Origin: Lacibacter sp. H407
GTDB taxonomy: Bacteria; Bacteroidota; Bacteroidia; Chitinophagales; Chitinophagaceae
DNA: 64,000 bases
Direction of reading: 5' to 3'
Assembly (NCBI RefSeq): GCF_037892605.1
Contig: NZ_JBBKTU010000001.1
Coordinates: forward strand, 1,426,001 to 1,490,000
Both the position numbers and the translations under genes were made by a program. The notes under the pieces are model-generated. The model ran no database searches, had not been told where the DNA came from, and saw only the letters and a list, made by a program, of their open reading frames with translations. Shown here in pieces: positions 58,642 to 64,000 of this stretch. The stretch's first letter is position 1. Each line of letters begins with the position of its first letter.

Positions 58642-59877
58642 ATGAAAAATTTAGTTATACTCGGAGCCGGCACTGCAGGTACCATGATGGCCAATCATCT
58701 GCATCATGAATTAAAACAACCCGATTGGCAGATTACGATTATCGATGAGCGCAATGAACATCACTATCAACCTGGTTATCTTTTTCTCCCGTTTGATATT
58801 TATACACCCGATGATATTGTTAAAACAATAGAAGAGTTTATTCCAAATGATGTAACACTGCTGAAACGTAAAATTGAACGCATTGTTCCTACCGAAAATA
58901 AAATTCAATTGAAAGATGGTGCTGAATTAAATTATGATATTCTCATTGTTGCTACAGGTGCAAAAATTGCACCCGAAGAAACAGAAGGCATGGGAGGAAA
59001 GGAGTGGCAGAAATCTGTTTTCGATTTCTACACATTTGAAGGTGCGTTGGCATTACGTAATAAATTGAGAGATTGGGAAGGAGGTAAACTGGTGGTGCAT
59101 ATCACCGAAATGCCGATCAAATGCCCGGTTGCACCGTTGGAATTTGCCTTCCTGGCTGATTCTTTCTTTAAGCATAAGCACATGCGTGATAAAGTAGAGA
59201 TCACCTATGTAACTCCGTTAAGCGGTGCGTTTACAAAACCTAAAGCAACAGAAGCACTGGAACATTTGCTGCATGAAAAAGGAATCAACATTGAAAGTGA
59301 TTTTGCAATTGAGCATGTAGATAACGAAAACAAAACCATTGTTGACTATGGCGGCAGAGAAATTCCGTTTGATATTCTTGTTACAGTTCCTACAAACAAA
59401 GGTGATGCGTTGATGGAACGTTCAGGCATGGGCGATGATCTCAACTATGTACCAACTCATAAAGCAACCCTCCAATCGAAAGACTATGCGAATGTATTTG
59501 TAATTGGTGACGCAAGTAATATACCTGCATCAAAGGCAGGATCGGTTGCACACTTTGAAGCGGAGATCTTAACAGAAAATATTCTTCGCTATGTAAAAGA
59601 CGAGCCATTGAAAGAAGAATTTGATGGACATGCGAATTGCTTTATTGAAACAGGTGGAGGGAAAGCGTTATTGATCGATTTCAACTATACGCATGAACCG
59701 GTAGAAGGAAGTTTTCCTTTTGCAGGAATTGGTCCGTTGCGTTTGTTGAAAGAAAGCCGCATGAACCACATGGGTAAACTCGCCTTTCGCTGGATCTATT
59801 GGAATGTATTACTCAAAGGAACACATATTCCGTTTGTATCAGCAACCATGAGCGAAAGCGGAAAAAATTATAACTAA
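58642..59877 (+). CDS. Sulfide:quinone oxidoreductase-like flavoprotein
   Basis: 411 residues. N-terminal FAD site GAGTAGTMMANHL, DERNEHHYQPGYLFLPF, FVIGDASNIPASKAGSVAHFE, and an SQR-like C-terminus. Two cysteines lie where SQR uses them: Cys161 (PIKCPVAP) and Cys333 (ANCFIETGGG); the third Cys found in some SQRs is absent. SQR oxidises sulfide to zero-valent sulfur or polysulfide and reduces quinone at the membrane. The following TusE/DsrC- and DsrE2-like genes support a sulfur role. Alternatives are a related flavoprotein with another sulfur substrate. Confidence 0.85.
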   Translation: MKNLVILGAGTAGTMMANHLHHELKQPDWQITIIDERNEHHYQPGYLFLPFDIYTPDDIVKTIEEFIPNDVTLLKRKIERIVPTENKIQLKDGAELNYDILIVATGAKIAPEETEGMGGKEWQKSVFDFYTFEGALALRNKLRDWEGGKLVVHITEMPIKCPVAPLEFAFLADSFFKHKHMRDKVEITYVTPLSGAFTKPKATEALEHLLHEKGINIESDFAIEHVDNENKTIVDYGGREIPFDILVTVPTNKGDALMERSGMGDDLNYVPTHKATLQSKDYANVFVIGDASNIPASKAGSVAHFEAEILTENILRYVKDEPLKEEFDGHANCFIETGGGKALLIDFNYTHEPVEGSFPFAGIGPLRLLKESRMNHMGKLAFRWIYWNVLLKGTHIPFVSATMSESGKNYN

Positions 59878-59902
59878 ATCATTCACTAATTAAATACATG
59901 TT

Positions 59903-60211
59903 ATGGAAAAGACAATAGCAGGTAAAACAATTGCCGTTAACGAAGAAGGTTATTTAACTGATTTCAGCCAATGGGATGAGAGTGTTGGAAAGGAATTAGC
60001 AACCGAAGCCAACATTGATCTTACGCCCCGCCATTGGGAAGTGCTGAAATATCTGCAAAAGGAACAGCAGAACCAGATTGCACTCAGCATCAGGCGTGTG
60101 GGTAAAAGTGGCGTAGTGGATATTAAAGAGTTCTATTCTTTGTTCCCCAATGCACCATTGAAAACCTCTACCAAAATTGCGGGTATCCCCAAGCCTGCCA
60201 GTTGTATTTAA
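59903..60211 (+). CDS. TusE/DsrC-family sulfur carrier protein, single-Cys type
   Basis: 102 residues, the normal DsrC/TusE length. The family body is clear (FSQWDESVGKELATEANIDLTPRHWEVLKYLQ) and the C-terminal arm ends KIAGIPKPASCI. The penultimate Cys (CysA) is present, but CysB, 11 residues earlier in true DsrC, is Thr. That is the TusE/sulfur-relay pattern rather than a dissimilatory sulfite reductase partner. It accepts a persulfide and passes sulfur on. It lies 25 bp after the SQR-like gene and 20 bp before the DsrE2-like gene, so they are one operon. Confidence 0.9.
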   Translation: MEKTIAGKTIAVNEEGYLTDFSQWDESVGKELATEANIDLTPRHWEVLKYLQKEQQNQIALSIRRVGKSGVVDIKEFYSLFPNAPLKTSTKIAGIPKPASCI

Positions 60212-60231
60212 ACAATTTCAATTTGTCAATC

Positions 60232-60714
60232 ATGAATGAAGATAAAGGCAAAATAAAAAAGATGATGATCATCTTATCAAAAGCATCATTGGAAAATGTA
60301 TATGCTGCTTTTGTATTAGCTAATGGAGCACGTATGGAAGGAATTGAATCAGAGTTATTCTTTACCTTTTTTGGATTGGAAGCGATCAATAAAAAGAAAA
60401 TGGATAGTCTGCATATTGCTACAGTTGGCAACCCTGCTATGCATATGCCCACCATGATTGGCGGGCTCCCCGGTATGGAAGCATTGGCAACAACCATGAT
60501 GAAGAAAGAAATGGAAAAAGTAGATATGCCGGAGATTCCTGAATTCCTCGATATCCTCTATGCATCAGGAGTAAAAATGTGGGCCTGCAAACTTGCGTTT
60601 GATATGTTCCATTACAAAGAAGAAGACTTATACGAAGGCGTTGATGATATTATAACCGTTGGTGATTTTTATAAACGCAGCGAAGGCGAAGGCGTTCACA
60701 TGCTGTTTATATAG
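60232..60714 (+). CDS. DsrE2-like sulfur carrier protein
   Basis: 160 residues from MNEDKGKIKKMMIILS. The DsrE/F/H fold matches the DsrE2 subgroup: FVLANGARMEGIESELFFTFFGLEAI, a Met/Gly-rich middle (MIGGLPGMEALATTMMKKEM), and GVKMWACKLAFDMF with the conserved Cys that carries the persulfide. Last gene of the operon; it converges with the MFS gene, 36 bp between. The pairing with TusE/DsrC-like and SQR-like proteins is typical of cytoplasmic sulfur-trafficking modules. Confidence 0.88.
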   Translation: MNEDKGKIKKMMIILSKASLENVYAAFVLANGARMEGIESELFFTFFGLEAINKKKMDSLHIATVGNPAMHMPTMIGGLPGMEALATTMMKKEMEKVDMPEIPEFLDILYASGVKMWACKLAFDMFHYKEEDLYEGVDDIITVGDFYKRSEGEGVHMLFI

Positions 60715-60750
60715 CTGGCGAACGTAGTTGTTTTGTTTAATTGGAGCGGC

Positions 60751-61995
60751 TCAAAAAGCAGCAGCTTCTGTGCAGGTGTGGCTGCGCCATAATAGTTTAA
60801 AGGTGCAGCACATCCGTACATTGGCCATTATGCCGGCTGCTGCTGTTAATACAGCAACAACTGTAAACGCAACAGGTATGCTGAAGAGTTCTGCAATTAG
60901 TCCTGCACCTAATGCACCGGCAACATAACCTAAATCTCTCCAGAAACGGAAAATGCTTAATCCTTTTGAACGTTGCGCAGGTGAAAGATTTTCTGCAATA
61001 ACGGTGAGGAAGTTTGGATACACCAACCCTGTTCCCAATCCCATCAACAGCATAGCAGTTATCACAAATAATTTTGCTGTACCAATTACAAGGAGTACAA
61101 GACCTGCTGCCTGTAACAACATGCCAACAGTAAGCAGTTGCTTTTTACAAAAGTGATCACCCAGTTTTCCTGCAAACAATTGACTGATGCCCCACACTGC
61201 CGGATAGATAACAGCAATACTTCCTGTTTCTAAAATGCTGTACCCATTCGATAATAACCAAATGGGTAATAGTCCCCACAACACACCATCATTCAGATTA
61301 TTAACAAACCCATTGATGTTCACACTACCCATGTTATAATGACGGAAGCTTACTTCTTTCCAAAGCGATTTGAATGTTCGTTGTTCAGTTGCTTGCTGTT
61401 CATGTGTTACAAATGCAGTTGTATCTTTTACCAATAACCACGATAGTAAAAAACCGATCACCACAAAAAAGATTCCCGGTACAAACGGATAAAATCCTGC
61501 ACCGTATGTATGTGCAAGACTTGTTGCAAGATAACCGGCTAACCCAACAGCCACATAACCGGCAAATTCATTAATGCCCATCGCCAGTCCACGGTTCTTC
61601 GCTCCTACTAAATCCACTTTCATAACAACTGTTGATGACCATGCCAACCCCTGATTGATGCCTAAGAAAATATTGGCAACAATTACCATCCACCAATCTT
61701 GTGCAAAGAGTAAAAGAAAAGGAACAGGTATTGCGGCTGCCCAGCCAAGTAGTAAGATCTGTTTGCGATTGTAGTGCTGGTGTAAATAACCCGTGAGTAA
61801 ATTAAAGATGGCTTTGGTTGTGCCGAATGCTGCAATAAATGAAACCAATGCAACCGTTGAATCCATTTGAAAACGTGCAGCTGCATAGTCGGGCATCACT
61901 GTTCGCTCCAAACCAACCATTGCACCTACGAATGCATTTACCAGCACCAGCAGGATGAATTGATTTCTATTTTCATTTAAACCTTGCTTCATCAT
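60751..61995 (-). CDS. MFS transporter
   Basis: 414 residues with about 12 membrane helices and the MFS layout, including GLERTVMPDYAAARF near the start, GINQGLAWSSTVVMKVDLVGAKNRGLAMGINEF and RSKGLSIFRFWRDLGYVAGAL. The substrate is unknown. It is the last gene of a minus-strand run: SoxB-like, secreted DsrE, then this transporter, 23 bp from DsrE. Export or uptake of a sulfur compound is suggested by position only. Confidence 0.85.
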   Translation of the reverse strand: MMKQGLNENRNQFILLVLVNAFVGAMVGLERTVMPDYAAARFQMDSTVALVSFIAAFGTTKAIFNLLTGYLHQHYNRKQILLLGWAAAIPVPFLLLFAQDWWMVIVANIFLGINQGLAWSSTVVMKVDLVGAKNRGLAMGINEFAGYVAVGLAGYLATSLAHTYGAGFYPFVPGIFFVVIGFLLSWLLVKDTTAFVTHEQQATEQRTFKSLWKEVSFRHYNMGSVNINGFVNNLNDGVLWGLLPIWLLSNGYSILETGSIAVIYPAVWGISQLFAGKLGDHFCKKQLLTVGMLLQAAGLVLLVIGTAKLFVITAMLLMGLGTGLVYPNFLTVIAENLSPAQRSKGLSIFRFWRDLGYVAGALGAGLIAELFSIPVAFTVVAVLTAAAGIMANVRMCCTFKLLWRSHTCTEAAAF

Positions 61996-62018
61996 TCACA
62001 CTCCTCTTTTCAATCGGG

Positions 62019-62426
62019 TCAATTGGCTGCTTTAATATAACTCCAGCCTTCTTCCTGTTTTTTTACTAATTCAAGAATGGCAACAGGAACAACGGTTCCT
62101 TCGGGTATCACTCTGTCTGTTTTAATATTCCTCATTTTTAAAGCATTGTTACAAACAGCCATTACCACTCCCTTTTTATGAAAGCCAATGATCTGTTCTT
62201 TAAAATAACCGGTGTCTTTCAGCAGACCCCAAACAGCATTTCCGTGAAATACAATTTCAATTTTTGTATCAGGTGCGGCTGCAAGTACATTACCTACCTG
62301 TCTGAACAGGATACGTTGCTGGGCAGTATCACCCGATGCCATTTCCCATACAATTTTCGATTGCGCCTTTAAAAAAGATGAACTGATAACCAGTGCTGAT
62401 ACGAGTAAGAATTTTAATCCTTGCAT
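62019..62426 (-). CDS. Secreted DsrE-family protein
   Basis: 135 residues from MQGLKFLLVSALVISSSFLKAQ, a signal peptide, so periplasmic. The DsrE/F-like fold has FRQVGNVLAAAPDTKIEIVFHGNAVW and a Cys in VVMAVCNNALKMRNI, the expected sulfur-carrying site. Starting from the longer upstream in-frame Met would remove the exposed signal peptide. It sits 13 bp after the SoxB-like gene. A periplasmic persulfide carrier or sensor is the likely role. Confidence 0.85.
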   Translation of the reverse strand: MQGLKFLLVSALVISSSFLKAQSKIVWEMASGDTAQQRILFRQVGNVLAAAPDTKIEIVFHGNAVWGLLKDTGYFKEQIIGFHKKGVVMAVCNNALKMRNIKTDRVIPEGTVVPVAILELVKKQEEGWSYIKAAN

Positions 62427-62439
62427 ATGAGTTGTTTTA

Positions 62440-64000
62440 TCAGATAAATGTATAATTATATCCTTCCAGTTGCGATAATAATGTTGACGGAGCATCGGTT
62501 GCTGTTGCACGGCCTTCAATTTTTGGCGCTACCATTGGATGTGCAGCCAGATATTCACGCATAATGCCGTGTAATGTATGGCCGGGTTTGCGGGGGTTCT
62601 TTACTTTTTCCAGACGGCATAAGGTGTCATCAGGATCACCATCACGTTCGCAGGCGAGCATGGTATATTGTTTCTTTTTATCAAGAGGTTTGCCATTGAT
62701 GGTTATCCGGTTTACACGTTTTCCCAAATCATTATTCATGGTGAAGTTCATCTCCATTCCTTTGAAACGAACCACCCAGCCTCCAAAACGTTTGGCGGGA
62801 TCTTTAGCAAACACATTGTGCAACTCCTGTTCCATCCAATCATGTAACTGTGCGCCGCTTACTTCACCCATCTTTACATCGCTTTCAACCGGGAGCATGC
62901 TCCATAAAAAATCATTGGTGATCTCTGCATATCCTTTTTTTGCATCGGCAACTAATGGGGGACAAAAACGAAAACCATTACTCACCACCACATCAACGTT
63001 TGCATCTTTAAATTTCCACATCAATGCATCGGTGATCAGGTTGTCCATTGGGTTTTCAATAACATAATAGCGTACCAATGTTGTTTTGGTTTTGCCAATT
63101 ACTTTATTGAGTTCTTTTTTATGTGGAGCACTTACTTCTTCAACCAGCCTTTCCATTGCGGGATCGGGTTTATATTTTTCAGGATCCACATCGAGCAATT
63201 GGTAGTTCTCATCTTTTATTTGTCCGTTTTCAATAACGATATCAAGCTTGGCAACAAAAGAACCAAAGGCGCCGGGCTCTGTAACCTTTGCATACTTACC
63301 TTGTATGGGCACACGCACACGTTCATGCGTATCGGCACCAAGTATATAGTCAACTCCCTGTAATTCGGGTTGATTGGCAAGATCAACCTGTTGCGCCAAA
63401 CCCATATGTGTTACTAAAAATATCATTGCGCAATTCTCATACTCTTTAAGAATTTTGACATACTTCGCCACATTTATTTCCGGTTTTGTAAACGTGATGC
63501 CTTTACTGTAAGCAGGCGATTGACGTTTAGGTGTAAGCGGATCGTTATAACCAATGAATCCAATTTTAACTCCACCCAACATTTTTGTCCAGTAAGGAGG
63601 AAAAATCAGATCGTTTTTATTTTCATCCGAATTATCATGAAACATGTTGGCACAGATCTTTGCACTATTGTAACCACCAAGATCTTTCAGCATCATATCT
63701 TTTCCATACACTACTTCCCAGTTACCTGGCAGAATAAGATCATACCCAATATTGTTTATCAGTGGTACAATTCCTTTTCCTTCAGTTAATGCAGCTACAC
63801 CACCGCCCTGGAAGCAATCACCACCGTCAATAATAATGGTGTTTGTTGGGTTTTGTGCTTTGAGGGTATGCAGCATTGTTTTCAATACCGCAAACCCGCC
63901 ACGTTTTTTATAAACCGGTTGGTTGTTTTCAAAAAAGAATTCATCGTGTGTGTATAGCTGTGCATGAATATCGGATGTGTGCAAAAGGGTAAATACTTTT
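62440..64000 (-). CDS. SoxB-like thiosulfohydrolase / 5'-nucleotidase family protein, 5' truncated
   Basis: About 519 residues visible; the frame is open to the window end (KVFTLLHTSDIHAQL), so the N-terminus, and any signal peptide, lies outside. The metallophosphoesterase core has HTSDIHAQL, DGGDCFQGGG, GNWEVVYG, THMG and GADTHERV for a two-metal site. SoxB-type features are GGDxxQGGG, NWEVVYG close to GHWEFTYG, and a TPKRQSPAYSKG region after FIGYNDPL. SoxB releases sulfate from a cysteine-linked sulfane intermediate. It is the first visible gene of a minus-strand run with the secreted DsrE and MFS genes. An ordinary nucleotidase cannot be fully excluded. Confidence 0.75.
   Translation of the reverse strand, partial: KVFTLLHTSDIHAQLYTHDEFFFENNQPVYKKRGGFAVLKTMLHTLKAQNPTNTIIIDGGDCFQGGGVAALTEGKGIVPLINNIGYDLILPGNWEVVYGKDMMLKDLGGYNSAKICANMFHDNSDENKNDLIFPPYWTKMLGGVKIGFIGYNDPLTPKRQSPAYSKGITFTKPEINVAKYVKILKEYENCAMIFLVTHMGLAQQVDLANQPELQGVDYILGADTHERVRVPIQGKYAKVTEPGAFGSFVAKLDIVIENGQIKDENYQLLDVDPEKYKPDPAMERLVEEVSAPHKKELNKVIGKTKTTLVRYYVIENPMDNLITDALMWKFKDANVDVVVSNGFRFCPPLVADAKKGYAEITNDFLWSMLPVESDVKMGEVSGAQLHDWMEQELHNVFAKDPAKRFGGWVVRFKGMEMNFTMNNDLGKRVNRITINGKPLDKKKQYTMLACERDGDPDDTLCRLEKVKNPRKPGHTLHGIMREYLAAHPMVAPKIEGRATATDAPSTLLSQLEGYNYTFI

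Noticed and set aside
1-64000. tRNA, rRNA, tmRNA, RNase P or insertion sequences
   Set aside because: I looked for conserved cores and terminal repeats with a transposase and saw none; a covariance or IS search would settle this.

Overview
The window is a chromosomal segment of a Bacteroidota bacterium, most likely Chitinophagaceae (inferred). Supporting signs are TTG-N19/21-TAnnTTTG promoters, weak Shine-Dalgarno sequences, a type IX secretion (T9SS) sorting domain, GldC, a PorG-like protein, Omp28, DUF4290, DUF3667, DUF6029 and DUF6268 proteins, and moderate-to-low GC. Genes are dense on both strands. I saw no rRNA, tRNA, CRISPR array, transposase or prophage. The genes at both window ends are cut.

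Layout. 1-9.8 kb: a truncated polysaccharide deacetylase, a Mur ligase, a JmjC-like cupin, TypA/BipA, MurA (Asp in place of the usual catalytic Cys), an RGG-tailed DUF4290 protein, and a T9SS-exported metalloprotease preceded by a small secreted protein. 9.8-10.3 kb: a non-coding stretch with a candidate small RNA. 10.3-17.8 kb: plus-strand housekeeping genes (glycosyltransferase, gldC, YqeY-like, cvpA-like, hydrolase, CBS protein, BamA/TamA-like protein, NAD kinase, PorG-like). 19-22 kb: the ribosomal operon rplM-rpsI-rpsB-tsf. 22-27.2 kb: a LamG-sensor histidine kinase, a NarL-type regulator and two secreted proteins, linked by a repeated operator-like motif. 27.3-31.5 kb: paaZ, an enoyl-CoA hydratase-like gene and an AlkA-type glycosylase. 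31.5-33.8 kb: carbonic anhydrase plus a SulP transporter. 34-44.4 kb: fabG, DUF3667, PhyH-like, GH3, lptB, metF with a structured leader, and a DUF6029/TlpA/Omp28 redox-envelope group. 44.4-51.3 kb: an ABC permease fused to an M1 peptidase with its ATPase, korB and fabH. 52-55.5 kb: a lipid kinase and a membrane patatin.

The most unusual region is 55.5-64 kb. A CoA-disulfide-reductase/rhodanese fusion, heme A synthase, an SQR-like flavoprotein, TusE/DsrC-like and DsrE2-like sulfur carriers, an MFS transporter, a secreted DsrE protein and a SoxB-like thiosulfohydrolase surround a 299-bp divergent promoter region. That region holds four Crp-type TGTGA-N6-TCACA dyads. Together they look like a Crp/Fnr-controlled reduced-sulfur oxidation module in a heterotrophic Bacteroidota; this is an inference from gene content.

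A second candidate system is the two-component locus at 22-27 kb, where TACTACTA-N4-CACATT occurs upstream of the regulator gene and of both secreted-protein genes at a fixed distance from promoter-like boxes. Gene starts were chosen by family alignment from memory and by promoter position; no database searches were run.
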